Source: Fusobacterium sp. (lineage in GTDB: Bacteria; Fusobacteriota; Fusobacteriia; Fusobacteriales; Fusobacteriaceae). Taken from it: a stretch of DNA of 55,228 nt. The stretch is from positions 1-55,228 of the forward strand of contig DXWL01000012.1 of the NCBI GenBank assembly GCA_019416865.1, in the 5' to 3' direction. The translations under genes and the position numbers were made by a program. The notes under the pieces were generated by a model that was not told the DNA's origin, did not search any database, and saw nothing but the letters and a program-made list of their open reading frames with translations. Shown piece after piece: positions 16,621 through 25,844 of this stretch. Within the stretch, counting starts at the first letter, position 1. Every line of letters starts with the position of its first letter.

Positions 16621-17826
16621 ATGGATTCTTTAAAAGAGTTGTTTAAAATAGGTAATGGACCTTCAAGTTCTCATACAATGGGGCCTGAAAGAGCAGCAAG
16701 AAGATTTAAGGGAGAAACTCCGAATGCAGTATCTTACAAAGTAGAACTATATGGTTCTCTTGCACTTACTGGAAAAGGACATCTTACAGACTGGATAATT
16801 GAAAAAACTTTGGAACCTGTGAAAACAGAGATAGTGTGGAAGCCTGAAGTGGTTCATCCATTCCATACAAACGGTATGAGATTTTTTGCCTATGATGAGG
16901 CAGGAAATGAGATAAAAAACTGGCTTGTATTCTCTGTAGGAGGGGGAACAATAGTTGAAGAGGGACAAGGAAGATACTCAAATTCAACGGTTTATCCTTT
17001 GAAAAAAATGGATGACATTATGACATGGTGTAAGGACAATAAGAAAGAATTATGGGAATATGTAATTTCCTATGAAGATGATGATATTGAAGATTTTCTT
17101 CTTGAAATCTGGACAGCTATGAAAGAAGCTGTTGAAAGAGGAATAAATAAAGAGGGAGTTCTTCCTGGAAGTATAGGTTTAAAGAGAAGAGCTCAAACTT
17201 TCTACAGAAGATCAAGATCTGAAGGAAAAGTAAGACAGTTCAGAGGAAAACTATTTGCTTATACACTGGCTGTTTCTGAAGAAAATGCCGGAGGAGGAAG
17301 AGTTGTTACAGCTCCTACTTGTGGTGCAGCAGGTGTCATTCCCGGAACTCTTTATACTCTTAAAGAAGCTTTTCATCTAGATGATAAAGAAGTTGTAAAA
17401 GCTCTTGCAGTAGCAGGAATTTTAGGAAACATAGTTAAAGAAAATGCAAGTATTTCAGGTGCTGAAGCAGGATGTCAGGCAGAAGTAGGTACAGCCTGTG
17501 CAATGGCTGCAGGAATGGCAGCATTTATTATGGGAGGAACACTTGAGCAGATAGAATATGCTGCTGAAATGGCTCTTGAGCATAATTTAGGACTTACTTG
17601 CGACCCAATAGGAGGATATGTTCAAATCCCTTGTATAGAAAGAAATGCTTCTGCTGCAGCAAAAGCTCTTGATACAGCAAACTATGCTCTTTATACAGAT
17701 GGACAACACAGTGTATCTTTTGATGAAGTTGTAATAACTATGGGTGAAACAGGAAGAGATATGAAAGAAGAATATAGAGAAACATCTTTGGGAGGACTTG
17801 CAAAACATTTCTGTGCAAATTGTTAA
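16621..17826 (+). CDS. sdaA: L-serine ammonia-lyase, iron-sulfur type
   Basis: It deaminates L-serine to pyruvate and ammonia using a catalytic [4Fe-4S] cluster. This is a single-chain 401-residue enzyme. The N-terminal beta domain begins at once with GNGPSSSHTMGPERAA. The alpha domain follows from about residue 170 and includes ENAGGGRVVTAPTCGAAGV, ISGAEAGCQAEVGTACAMAA and LTCDPIGGYVQIPCIERN. The conserved cysteines in these segments are the expected cluster ligands. AGGAGG precedes the ATG and a terminator follows, so it may be a single-gene unit or receive read-through from pheST. Pyruvate from serine would feed the acetyl-CoA to butyrate route nearby. Confidence 0.92.
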   Translation: MDSLKELFKIGNGPSSSHTMGPERAARRFKGETPNAVSYKVELYGSLALTGKGHLTDWIIEKTLEPVKTEIVWKPEVVHPFHTNGMRFFAYDEAGNEIKNWLVFSVGGGTIVEEGQGRYSNSTVYPLKKMDDIMTWCKDNKKELWEYVISYEDDDIEDFLLEIWTAMKEAVERGINKEGVLPGSIGLKRRAQTFYRRSRSEGKVRQFRGKLFAYTLAVSEENAGGGRVVTAPTCGAAGVIPGTLYTLKEAFHLDDKEVVKALAVAGILGNIVKENASISGAEAGCQAEVGTACAMAAGMAAFIMGGTLEQIEYAAEMALEHNLGLTCDPIGGYVQIPCIERNASAAAKALDTANYALYTDGQHSVSFDEVVITMGETGRDMKEEYRETSLGGLAKHFCANC

Positions 17827-17835
17827 TAAATATTT

Positions 17836-17861
17836 AAAAGGCTGATTTTTATCAGCCTTTT
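17836..17861 (+). terminator. rho-independent terminator after serine dehydratase
   Basis: AAAAGGCTGAT and ATCAGCCTTTT form an 11-bp stem around TTTT. The 3' arm supplies the T run. Confidence 0.85.
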
Positions 17862-17901
17862 ACCTTGAAAAAGAACATATTTACAAAATTAGGAGTATTG
17901 A

Positions 17902-18468
17902 ATGAAGTTAATAGTAGGACTTGGAAATCCTGGAAAAGAGTATGAAAATACAAGACATAATCTAGGATTTATGGTTATAGACGAGCTTTCAAAAGAGCTT
18001 AAAATTTATGATTTTAAAGAAAAATTTAAAGGACTTGTAGGGGAAGGAAATTATAGAGGAGAAAAAGTTCTTCTTTTAAAACCTCAAACATATATGAATC
18101 TAAGTGGAGATTCAATCATTCAAGTTCTTAATTTTTATAAGATTGATCCTGAAACAGAGATGGTTGTAATATATGATGATATGTCCCTTCCTGTAGGAAA
18201 ACTTAGAATAAGAGAAAAGGGAAGTGCAGGAGGACATAATGGAATAAAATCTATTATTTCTCATGTTGGAGAAAAATTTTTAAGAATAAAATTTGGAATC
18301 GGAGCAAGTGGAGGAAAAGATAAAACTGTTGGCTTCGTTTTAGGAAGATTTTCAAAAGAGGACGAAAGTGAAGTAAAAGAGGGGATTGAGAGAGCATCTA
18401 AAATGACCCTTGCTCTTTTGGAAGGAGAAAAAATAGAAAAAATAATGCAACTTTATAATAAAAAATGA
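17902..18468 (+). CDS. pth: peptidyl-tRNA hydrolase
   Basis: It releases tRNA from prematurely dissociated peptidyl-tRNA. The 188 residues match the bacterial Pth family: LIVGLGNPGKEYENTRHN with catalytic His19, LLKPQTYMNLSG, VVIYDDMSLPVGKLRIR, and GSAGGHNGIKSIISH. The ATG follows TTAGGAG. It lies between two terminator/promoter regions and so appears to be a one-gene unit. Confidence 0.96.
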   Translation: MKLIVGLGNPGKEYENTRHNLGFMVIDELSKELKIYDFKEKFKGLVGEGNYRGEKVLLLKPQTYMNLSGDSIIQVLNFYKIDPETEMVVIYDDMSLPVGKLRIREKGSAGGHNGIKSIISHVGEKFLRIKFGIGASGGKDKTVGFVLGRFSKEDESEVKEGIERASKMTLALLEGEKIEKIMQLYNKK

Positions 18469-18498
18469 TACAAAAATGGTCGTTAAGTGCGAAAAAAC

Positions 18499-18557
18499 TA
18501 TTGTTAAAAAGAGGTAATTGTGCTAAACTGTACAGTGAGGAAAAGTTTTTAACAATA
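18499..18557. repeat. inverted repeat around the rnf promoter, possible operator
   Basis: TATTGTTAAAAA (18499-18510) and its exact reverse complement TTTTTAACAATA (18546-18557) flank the -10 region. Each arm contains the half-site TTGTTAA of the redox regulator Rex as known in clostridia. The 35-base separation is far larger than in a normal Rex site. It could instead act as two half-sites or a stem. Confidence 0.45.
18501..18529 (+). promoter_or_regulatory. promoter of the rnf operon
   Basis: TTGTTA (18501-18506), 17 bases, TAAACT (18524-18529). Transcription should start near 18536, leaving a leader of about 70 bases before rnfC. The -35 box lies within an inverted-repeat arm. Confidence 0.6.
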
Positions 18558-18608
18558 TATTTTATTAAACAGAAAATATAAATTTAAGTTTAAGGAAGGA
18601 GAGTTTGT

Positions 18609-19916
18609 ATGAATTTTGTTGGATTCAGAGGCGGAGTTCATCCACCTGATAACAAAGCCCAAACAGCTGAAAAGGCAACAGAAAAAATGGCATCACCAAA
18701 AATGGTATATATACCATTACAGCAACACATCGGAGCCCCATTAGATCCAATTGTTAAAGTTGGAGATAAAGTTCTAAAGGGACAAAAGATTGCAGATTCT
18801 CAGGCATTTATGTCTACTACTATCCACTCACCTGTAAGCGGAACAGTAAAAAGAATTGAGCAGAGAGTATTCCCTCTTATGGGAAAAGCAAACACTGTAG
18901 TTATTGAAAATGATGGAAATGATGAATGGTGTGAGCTTGAAAAGATTGAAAACTGGCAGGATGCTTCAGTTGAAGATCTATTAAAAATGATAAGAGAAAA
19001 AGGTATTGTAGGAATAGGGGGAGCAAGTTTCCCTACTCATATTAAACTTAATCCGCCAAAAGATACTAAGATTGATACATTAGTTCTTAACGGGGCAGAG
19101 TGTGAACCTTACCTTAACTCTGACAACAGACTTATGCTTGAAGATCCAATGGCAATAGTTGAAGGAATAAAAATTATTAAAAAAATTCTTGGAATCAATA
19201 CAGCAGTAATCGGTATTGAGGAAAACAAACCAGAAGCCATTGCAAGTATGAAAAAAGCTTGTGAAGGAACAGGTATTGAAGTAATGCCTCTTCACACAAA
19301 ATATCCTCAAGGAGGAGAAAAACAACTTATAAAAGCAGTTTTAGACAGAGAGGTTCCTTCTGGAAAACTTCCTGCATCTGTTGGAGTAGTTGTACAAAAT
19401 ACAGGAACAGCAGCAGCTATCTACAGAGGAATAGTTCATGGTGAACCATTAATCGAAAAAATAGTTACTGTATCAGGAAAAGCAATAAAAGAACCTAAAA
19501 ATATAAAAGTAGTTATAGGAACACCTTTCTCTGAACTTTTAGACTACTGTGGAGTAGACAGAGAAAAAATAGACAAACTTGTTATGGGTGGACCTATGAT
19601 GGGTATGGCACAATTTACAGAAGAAGTTCCAGTAATAAAAGGAACTGGAGGACTTTTAGCACTGACTAAAGAGGAAACTAATTACTGTAAACCTCAAGCT
19701 TGTATCAGCTGTGGAAAATGTGTTGATGTATGTCCAATGCATTTAGTACCATTCATGTATGCAAGACTTGCAGTAAAAGAGCACTGGGAAGATTTAAAAC
19801 AATATAATCTTATGGACTGTATAGAATGTGGTTCATGTGCTTATATCTGCCCAGCAAACAGACCATTAACTGAAGCTATCAAAATTGGAAAAGCTAAGTT
19901 AAGAGCTATGAAATAA
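18609..19916 (+). CDS. rnfC: Rnf complex subunit C
   Basis: The peripheral NADH-side subunit of the Rnf ferredoxin:NAD+ oxidoreductase. The 435 residues include an N-terminal barrel-sandwich region, the flavin/NADH-binding GIGGASFPTHIKL and LVLNGAECEPYLNSD, and two [4Fe-4S] motifs near the C-terminus: CISCGKCVDVC and CIECGSCAYIC. The ATG follows AAGGAGAG. It heads the operon rnfCDGEAB, the order seen in clostridia rather than the enteric ABCDGE order. Confidence 0.96.
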   Translation: MNFVGFRGGVHPPDNKAQTAEKATEKMASPKMVYIPLQQHIGAPLDPIVKVGDKVLKGQKIADSQAFMSTTIHSPVSGTVKRIEQRVFPLMGKANTVVIENDGNDEWCELEKIENWQDASVEDLLKMIREKGIVGIGGASFPTHIKLNPPKDTKIDTLVLNGAECEPYLNSDNRLMLEDPMAIVEGIKIIKKILGINTAVIGIEENKPEAIASMKKACEGTGIEVMPLHTKYPQGGEKQLIKAVLDREVPSGKLPASVGVVVQNTGTAAAIYRGIVHGEPLIEKIVTVSGKAIKEPKNIKVVIGTPFSELLDYCGVDREKIDKLVMGGPMMGMAQFTEEVPVIKGTGGLLALTKEETNYCKPQACISCGKCVDVCPMHLVPFMYARLAVKEHWEDLKQYNLMDCIECGSCAYICPANRPLTEAIKIGKAKLRAMK

Positions 19917-19944
19917 AAATCTTTAGGAGATAGGAGGAACAAAA

Positions 19945-20886
19945 GTGTCAAAAGTATATAATATGGGGCCATCACCTCACATAAGAACATCGGAAACAGT
20001 TGACAAAGTAATGCTTGATGTTATTATTGCTTTAGTACCTGCACTTTTAATGGCAGTTTATGTATTTAAAACAAGAGCATTAATAGTAACAGCAGTTTCA
20101 GTAATATTCTGTATGCTTACAGAAATGGTATTTAATAAAATAAGAAAAGTAGAATGTACACTTCATGATGGAAGTGCTATTGTAACAGGAATTTTATTTG
20201 CATTTGTAATCCCTGTAGGAATGGGACTTCAATATGTAGCAATAGGTGCAGTTGTATCTATCGCTCTTGGAAAAATGTTATTTGGAGGGTTAGGACAAAA
20301 TGTATTTAACCCTGCACTTGTAGGAAGAGCATTTGTTCAGGCTTCTTGGCCTGTAGCTATCACTTCCTTCACTCTTGACGGTATGGCAGGGGCTACAATG
20401 CTTGATGCTATGAAGAGAGGAATACCTGAAATCCTTATAGGAGAAGGAAATCCTTATGTTCAAGCTTTAATCGGAAAAATGGGTGGATGTTTAGGAGAAA
20501 CTTCAGCACTTGCACTTTTAATAGGTGGAGCTTATCTAATTTATAAAAAACAAATAGATTGGAAAATGCCTCTTATTATAATTGCTACTGTTGCAGTATT
20601 TACAGGAATAGCAGGAAGAGATCCATTAATGCATGTTCTTTCTGGAGGACTTATGCTTGGAGCATTCTTCATGGCAACTGATATGGTTACAAGTCCAGTT
20701 ACTCCAAAAGGAAAAATTATTTATGCTTTTGGTATAGGAGCTTTAATTGCACTTATCAGAATGAAAGGTGGATATCCTGAAGGAACAGCTTTCTCAATAT
20801 TAATAATGAATGGTGTTACACCTTTAATTAACAGATACACAATGCCTAAGAAATTCGGGGAGGTGAAAGCTGATGGAAAGAAATAG
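19945..20886 (+). CDS. rnfD: Rnf complex subunit D
   Basis: An integral membrane subunit of 313 residues with about nine or ten hydrophobic segments, homologous to NqrB. GAT within DGMAGATML (residues 149-151) fits the site where FMN is covalently attached to threonine in this family. The start is a GTG preceded by AGGAGG. The 3' end overlaps rnfG by 14 bases. Confidence 0.94.
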   Translation: MSKVYNMGPSPHIRTSETVDKVMLDVIIALVPALLMAVYVFKTRALIVTAVSVIFCMLTEMVFNKIRKVECTLHDGSAIVTGILFAFVIPVGMGLQYVAIGAVVSIALGKMLFGGLGQNVFNPALVGRAFVQASWPVAITSFTLDGMAGATMLDAMKRGIPEILIGEGNPYVQALIGKMGGCLGETSALALLIGGAYLIYKKQIDWKMPLIIIATVAVFTGIAGRDPLMHVLSGGLMLGAFFMATDMVTSPVTPKGKIIYAFGIGALIALIRMKGGYPEGTAFSILIMNGVTPLINRYTMPKKFGEVKADGKK

Positions 20887-21409
20887 ATTTGTACACTATG
20901 GTTCTGTTCTTTTAGCTATCGCAGCCGTTTGTGCCGGACTTCTTGCAGGTGTAAACGGAATGACAAAAGGGGTTATTGCTGACAATAAAGTAAAAGCAGA
21001 AAATGCAGCCAGAACAGCTGTTGTACCTCTTGCAAAATCATTTGATGAATCTAAAGCAGTTATGTCTGAAGGTTTAAAATTTATACCTGGACTAGATGCT
21101 GATGGAAATACAGTGGGATATGTTGTTGTTGTAAACCAAGGTGGTTATGCAGCTAACATAGACTTCTCTCTAGGAGTAGGACTTGATGGAAAAGTTACAG
21201 GTTTAAGCATAATGAACCACCAAGAAACTCCAGGATTAGGAGCAAAAATTTCTGGTGAAGAGTGGCAAAAACACTGGATAGGAACAGATAAGTCTTATCA
21301 ATTTACAAAAGCAGCTGACGCATTTGCGGGAGCTACAGTATCTCCTACAGCTGTTTACACAGGAATTCAAAGAGCTCTAACAGCTTTTGAAAACGGGGTG
21401 AGAAAATAA
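20873..21409 (+). CDS. rnfG: Rnf complex subunit G
   Basis: A 178-residue membrane-anchored flavoprotein with one N-terminal transmembrane helix (about residues 9-28) and an FMN-binding domain. The FMN-threonine motif is FAGATVSPTA with Thr155 the likely attachment residue. The ATG lies within the end of rnfD and is preceded by GGGGAGG, so translation is coupled. It also overlaps the first base of rnfE. Confidence 0.95.
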   Translation: MERNRFVHYGSVLLAIAAVCAGLLAGVNGMTKGVIADNKVKAENAARTAVVPLAKSFDESKAVMSEGLKFIPGLDADGNTVGYVVVVNQGGYAANIDFSLGVGLDGKVTGLSIMNHQETPGLGAKISGEEWQKHWIGTDKSYQFTKAADAFAGATVSPTAVYTGIQRALTAFENGVRK

Positions 21410-22011
21410 TGGCAAAAAGTAAAATTGGAATATTATTTAACAGTATGATAAAAGAAAACCCTGTTCTTGTTCTTCTACTAGGACTTTGTCCTACATTGGG
21501 AACATCAAGTTCTGCAATAAACGGAATGTCAATGGGACTTGCTACTACAGCAGTTCTTATATTTTCAAACATATTAATATCAGTATTCAAGAAAGTTATT
21601 CCTGATAAAGTAAGAATACCTGCTTTTATCATGATAATAGCTTCTCTTGTTACAATAGTTCAAATGCTTATGGAAGCATTTACTCCAGATATATACAAAG
21701 TATTAGGGTTATACATACCTCTAATCGTTGTTAACTGTATAGTTTTAGGAAGAGCAGAAAGTTTTGCTTCTAAAAACAGTGTAATAGATTCAATGTTTGA
21801 CGGTATCGGATCAGGACTTGGATTTACACTAGCTCTTACAATCTTAGGAATGATCAGAGAAGTTTTAGGAAATGGTTCTATATTCAATATAGTTATTACT
21901 CCTGCAAACTGGCAACCTGCATTAATATTTATATTACCACCAGGTGGATTCTTAACAATAGCTTGTGTTATTGCGTTCCAAAATTACCTAAAACAAAAGA
22001 AGGAGGTATAG
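21409..22011 (+). CDS. rnfE: Rnf complex subunit E
   Basis: A 200-residue integral membrane protein with about six hydrophobic helices, homologous to NqrD. Family signatures include LGLCPTLGTSS and the second half-site NCIVLGRAESFA, each with the conserved Cys/Asn-Cys in membrane segments thought to hold an iron site shared with RnfA. The start overlaps the rnfG stop by one base (ATAATGG), so translation is coupled. Confidence 0.94.
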   Translation: MAKSKIGILFNSMIKENPVLVLLLGLCPTLGTSSSAINGMSMGLATTAVLIFSNILISVFKKVIPDKVRIPAFIMIIASLVTIVQMLMEAFTPDIYKVLGLYIPLIVVNCIVLGRAESFASKNSVIDSMFDGIGSGLGFTLALTILGMIREVLGNGSIFNIVITPANWQPALIFILPPGGFLTIACVIAFQNYLKQKKEV

Positions 22012-22015
22012 TTAA

Positions 22016-22600
22016 GTGGATTTAGCAAAATTATTTAGTATAATTATAACTTCAATCTTTATTCAAAACTATGTTTTCGGTAGAGTTCTTGGAATTTGTC
22101 CATACATGGGAGTTTCTAAAAAAGTTGAATCATCTATCGGAATGGGAATGGCAATCATATTCGTTATATCAATAGCATCAGCTGTTACTTGGTTAATATA
22201 TCAATATATGCTTGTTCCTTTTGGTCTTGAATATTTACAAACAATAATGTTCATTTTGATAATAGCTTCATTAGTTCAATTTGTTGAAATGGCAATTCAA
22301 AAAATGTCGCCAAACCTTTACAATGCTCTTGGGGTTTATCTTCCTCTTATAACAACAAACTGTGTTGTTCTTGGAGTTGCAATCTTAAACATTCAAGAAG
22401 GATATAACTTTATTGAAACAGTTGTAAACGGTGCATCAGCAGCGATAGGATTTACACTTGCTCTTATTTTACTTGCAGGTGTCAGAGAAAGAATAGAATT
22501 TTCTGATATTCCAAAACCATTCCAAGGTGTACCGATAGCATTTTTATCAGCAACTTGTCTGGCTTTGGCATTCATGGGATTTGCCGGAATGCAAATATAA
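22016..22600 (+). CDS. rnfA: Rnf complex subunit A
   Basis: A 194-residue membrane protein homologous to RnfE and NqrE, with six helices. The paired cysteine motifs are GRVLGICPYMGVS and TTNCVVLGVAILN, matching those of RnfE in inverted topology. The start is a GTG with AAGGAGG upstream, 4 bases after rnfE ends. Confidence 0.95.
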   Translation: MDLAKLFSIIITSIFIQNYVFGRVLGICPYMGVSKKVESSIGMGMAIIFVISIASAVTWLIYQYMLVPFGLEYLQTIMFILIIASLVQFVEMAIQKMSPNLYNALGVYLPLITTNCVVLGVAILNIQEGYNFIETVVNGASAAIGFTLALILLAGVRERIEFSDIPKPFQGVPIAFLSATCLALAFMGFAGMQI

Positions 22601-22615
22601 ATTTTGGAGGTTATT

Positions 22616-23608
22616 ATGGGAAATGAAATATTAATAGCTGTAGTTATTCTTGGAGTTACAGGATTAGCTATGGGATTATTCTTAGCCTTTGCCTCTAAAA
22701 AATTTGAGGTACAGGTTGATGAAAGAGTATCAGCGATAACAGCATGTCTGCCAGGAGCAAACTGTGGAGGATGTGGATTCCCAGGATGCGGAGGATATGC
22801 AGATGCAGTTGTAAATAAAGGAGCAAAACCTAATATGTGTGCTCCAGGCGGTAAAGCAGTGGCAGATAAAATTTGTGATATTATGGGAATGACAGCTGAA
22901 GCTTCAGATGGTCCTAAAATTGTTGCAAGAGTTCTTTGCCAAGGAAAACATGAAAATGCAGTAGAAAAATATAACTTCAGAGGAGAGATAAAAACTTGTG
23001 CTGCTATGAATATATATGCAGCAGGAGAAAAATCTTGTGCTTATGCTTGTCTTGGAAAAGGGGACTGCGTAAAAGTATGTCCTGTAGGTGCAATCTCTAT
23101 TGTTGATGGAATTGCTCATATTGATGAAGATAAGTGTGTATCTTGTGGTGCTTGTTCAAAAGCTTGTCCTAAGCTTGTAATTGCAATGCTTCCTCAACCT
23201 CAAAAAGTTAATGTTCTTTGTTCTTCAAAAGACAAAGGTGCAGATGCAAGAAAGAATTGTAAAACAGCTTGTATAGGTTGTGGAATGTGTGCTAAGGCTT
23301 GTCCTGTAGGTGCAATAACAGTTGAAAACAATCTTGCTAAAATTGATCCTGCTAAATGTATTCAATGTGGATTATGTGCTACTAAGTGTCCTACAAAAGC
23401 AATAAACAGTCTTGTAGTTCCTAAAAAAGCAGTAATCGTTGAAGATAAATGCATAGGATGTACAATTTGTGCTAAGAACTGTCCAGTATCAGCTATCGAA
23501 GGTGCATTAAAAGAAAAACACAAAGTTGATCCTGCTAAATGTGTAGGTTGTGGAATTTGTGCTTCTAAATGTCCTAAAAAAGCGATAGAAATGGAAGAAG
23601 TAAAATAG
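22616..23608 (+). CDS. rnfB: Rnf complex subunit B, multi-cluster ferredoxin type
   Basis: The electron-entry subunit that accepts electrons from reduced ferredoxin. One N-terminal transmembrane helix is followed by the RnfB iron-sulfur domain CLPGANCGGCGFPGCGGYA. Six ferredoxin-like cysteine motifs follow, including CVSCGACSKACP, CIGCGMCAKACP, CIQCGLCATKCP, CIGCTICAKNCP and CVGCGICASKCP, so seven [4Fe-4S] clusters are predicted. Enteric RnfB is much shorter with fewer clusters; long forms occur in clostridia. The ATG at 22616 is chosen because TTGGAGG lies 5 bases upstream; an in-frame TTG at 22604 is inside that site. Confidence 0.95.
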   Translation: MGNEILIAVVILGVTGLAMGLFLAFASKKFEVQVDERVSAITACLPGANCGGCGFPGCGGYADAVVNKGAKPNMCAPGGKAVADKICDIMGMTAEASDGPKIVARVLCQGKHENAVEKYNFRGEIKTCAAMNIYAAGEKSCAYACLGKGDCVKVCPVGAISIVDGIAHIDEDKCVSCGACSKACPKLVIAMLPQPQKVNVLCSSKDKGADARKNCKTACIGCGMCAKACPVGAITVENNLAKIDPAKCIQCGLCATKCPTKAINSLVVPKKAVIVEDKCIGCTICAKNCPVSAIEGALKEKHKVDPAKCVGCGICASKCPKKAIEMEEVK

Positions 23609-23620
23609 TAAATTTAATAT

Positions 23621-23650
23621 AAAAGCTCCGGTGAAAATTCCGGAGCTTTT
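23621..23650 (+). terminator. terminator of the rnf operon
   Basis: AAAAGCTCCGG and CCGGAGCTTTT form a perfect 11-bp stem around TGAAAATT, directly after rnfB. Confidence 0.9.
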
Positions 23651-24152
23651 AAAATTATTAGGAAATTTAGAGAATAAAAAAGCTCATTTTTTAAAAAAAT
23701 ATAAAATTCCAGTTAAAAATTTGTATAAAATGGTAAAAAAATGACCTAAAAAATATCAAAAAATATCTATAAAATAATAAATACAATGGTTTATAAAAAT
23801 GGTTAATAAATAAACATATAATCTAAAAGTTAGTACAAAGATTTTAGAATATATAAAAAATATATTTTCAAAATTAGAATTTTTGGGATATAATGAATAT
23901 AACCAAAAATCATAGGTGAAATCAAAAAAATATATAGTTCCCAAAAAAATGATTAAATATATTAATAAATGCTCAAAAAAAGATAAAAAAACTGCCAAAA
24001 TTTAAAAAATAAAAGTATTATCTTGACTTAATTTCGATACAAAAGTATAACTATAAATAAGCAGGTATTAAAAATCTTTTTAAAAACAAAAATAACTATG
24101 ATGACTATGAAAAAGTTTGGGAGATTCGTAGTATCACTCGAGGAGGTATATC
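23651..24152 (+). promoter_or_regulatory. long AT-rich leader of crt-hbd
   Basis: About 500 bases without a credible gene. It has a TATAAT at 23889-23894 preceded by AATATATTTTC and GAATTTTT, and a second promoter 134 bases further on. The same two-element layout with recognisable sequence similarity recurs before the thiolase gene (TATAAT at 26359, second promoter 132 bases downstream). Confidence 0.55.
24023..24051 (+). promoter_or_regulatory. proximal promoter of crt-hbd
   Basis: TTGACT (24023-24028), 17 bases, TATAAC (24046-24051). Predicted start near 24058, leaving a 5' leader of about 95 bases. Confidence 0.75.
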
Positions 24153-24929
24153 ATGGATTTTATAACTTATGAGCAAGAAGGGTTTGTAGGTGTTATCACT
24201 ATAAACAGACCAAAAGCACTTAATGCTCTTAACAGCGGTGTTCTTGATGAATTAAACGCTTGTCTTGATGCAGTTGATTTAGAAGCAACAAGAGCTCTTA
24301 TCCTTACAGGAGCAGGAGAAAAATCATTTGTTGCTGGAGCAGATATTGCAGAAATGAGTACATTAACTAAAGCAGAAGGAGAAGCTTTCGGTAAAAAAGG
24401 AAACGATGTTTTCAGAAAACTTGAAACTTTCCCTATTCCAGTTATAGCTGCAGTAAACGGATTCGCTCTTGGTGGAGGATGCGAAATAGCTATGAGCTGT
24501 GATATCAGAATTTGTTCTGATAACGCTTTATTCGGACAACCTGAGGTTGGTCTAGGAATAACTCCTGGATTTGGAGGAACTCAAAGACTTGCAAGATTAA
24601 TCGGAGCGGGAAAAGCTAAAGAGATGATTTATGCTTGTGTAAATGTAAAAGCTGAAGAAGCTAAAGCAATAGGACTTGTAAATGCAGTTTACACTCAAGA
24701 AGAATTACTTCCAGCTGCTAAAAAATTAGCAGGAAAAATAGCTAAAAATGCTCCTATCGCAGTAAGAGCTTGTAAGAAAGCAATAAATGACGGACTTGAT
24801 GCTCCAATGGACGAAGCAATAGTTATCGAAGAAAAATTATTCGGAAGCTGCTTTGAAACAGAAGATCAAAGAGAAGGAATGGGAGCTTTCTTAGAAAAAA
24901 GAAAAGTAGAAGGATTCAAAAACAGATAA
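24153..24929 (+). CDS. crt: 3-hydroxybutyryl-CoA dehydratase (crotonase)
   Basis: It dehydrates 3-hydroxybutyryl-CoA to crotonyl-CoA in butyrate formation. The 258 residues follow the crotonase fold: TINRPKALNALN, the oxyanion-hole segment VAGADIAEM, NGFALGGGCEIAMSCD and FGQPEVGLGITPGFGGTQRL. The last two contain the two catalytic glutamates. AGGAGG precedes the ATG. hbd follows after 57 bases with its own AGGAGG, and one terminator closes both genes. Confidence 0.93.
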   Translation: MDFITYEQEGFVGVITINRPKALNALNSGVLDELNACLDAVDLEATRALILTGAGEKSFVAGADIAEMSTLTKAEGEAFGKKGNDVFRKLETFPIPVIAAVNGFALGGGCEIAMSCDIRICSDNALFGQPEVGLGITPGFGGTQRLARLIGAGKAKEMIYACVNVKAEEAKAIGLVNAVYTQEELLPAAKKLAGKIAKNAPIAVRACKKAINDGLDAPMDEAIVIEEKLFGSCFETEDQREGMGAFLEKRKVEGFKNR

Positions 24930-24986
24930 AAAATAAAAATACAAATTCAAAGTTCAAATAATAATAAAAATTTCAGGAGGATTAAA

Positions 24987-25826
24987 ATGAAAGTAGGTAT
25001 TATCGGAGCAGGAACTATGGGATCAGGAATTGCACAAGCATTTGCACAAACTGAAGGATATGAAGTTTGTCTATGTGATATTAATGAGCAATTCGCAGCA
25101 AACGGAAAAGCTAAAATAGCTAAAGGTTTTGAAAAAAGAGTAGCAAAAGGAAAAATGGAACAAGCTGCTGCTGATGCAATATTAGCAAAAATCACTACAG
25201 GAACAAAAGAAATATGTACAGACTGTGATTTAATAGTTGAAGCTGCAATAGAAAATATGGAAATTAAAAAACAAACATTCAAAGAATTACAAGCTATTTG
25301 TAAACCAGAAGCAATGTTTGCTACAAACACTTCATCTCTTTCAATAACTGAAATAGGTGCAGGACTTGACAGACCAGTTATTGGAATGCACTTCTTTAAC
25401 CCAGCTCCAGTTATGAAACTTGTAGAAGTAATCGCAGGTTTAAATACTCCAGCTGAAATGGTAGATAAAATAAAAGCTATATCTGAAGAAATAGGAAAAG
25501 TTCCTGTACAAGTTGAAGAAGCTGCAGGATTTGTTGTAAACAGAATATTAATTCCTATGATAAACGAAGCTGTTGGAATCTATGCTGACGGTGTTGCATC
25601 AGTTGAAGGAATCGACGCTGCAATGAAACTTGGAGCAAACCATCCAATGGGACCATTAGCATTAGGAGATTTAATAGGACTAGATGTATGTCTTGCTATT
25701 ATGGAAGTTCTATATGCTGAAATGGGAGATACAAAATACAGACCTCATCCATTATTAAGAAAAATGGTAAGAGGAAAACAACTAGGAATGAAAACTGGTA
25801 AAGGATTCTACGACTATACTAAATAG
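24987..25826 (+). CDS. hbd: 3-hydroxybutyryl-CoA dehydrogenase
   Basis: It reduces acetoacetyl-CoA to 3-hydroxybutyryl-CoA. The N-terminal Rossmann domain opens with KVGIIGAGTMGSGIAQAF. The catalytic-histidine segment GMHFFNPAPVMKLVEV is followed by the signature AAGFVVNRILIPMINEA, and the C-terminal helical domain ends in GMKTGKGFYDYTK. The 279 residues are the usual length for the bacterial short form. AGGAGG lies before the ATG. It is second in the operon with crt. Confidence 0.95.
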   Translation: MKVGIIGAGTMGSGIAQAFAQTEGYEVCLCDINEQFAANGKAKIAKGFEKRVAKGKMEQAAADAILAKITTGTKEICTDCDLIVEAAIENMEIKKQTFKELQAICKPEAMFATNTSSLSITEIGAGLDRPVIGMHFFNPAPVMKLVEVIAGLNTPAEMVDKIKAISEEIGKVPVQVEEAAGFVVNRILIPMINEAVGIYADGVASVEGIDAAMKLGANHPMGPLALGDLIGLDVCLAIMEVLYAEMGDTKYRPHPLLRKMVRGKQLGMKTGKGFYDYTK

Positions 25827-25844
25827 TGTTAACAGTAACAAAGT

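Noticed and set aside
23756..23998. 80-codon minus-strand frame in the crt leader
   Set aside because: Composition is Phe, Tyr, Leu and Ile from AT-rich DNA, there is no ribosome site, and the region matches a regulatory leader.
24947..25330. 127-codon antisense frame to hbd
   Set aside because: Overlaps a well-supported enzyme gene and mirrors its codon bias.
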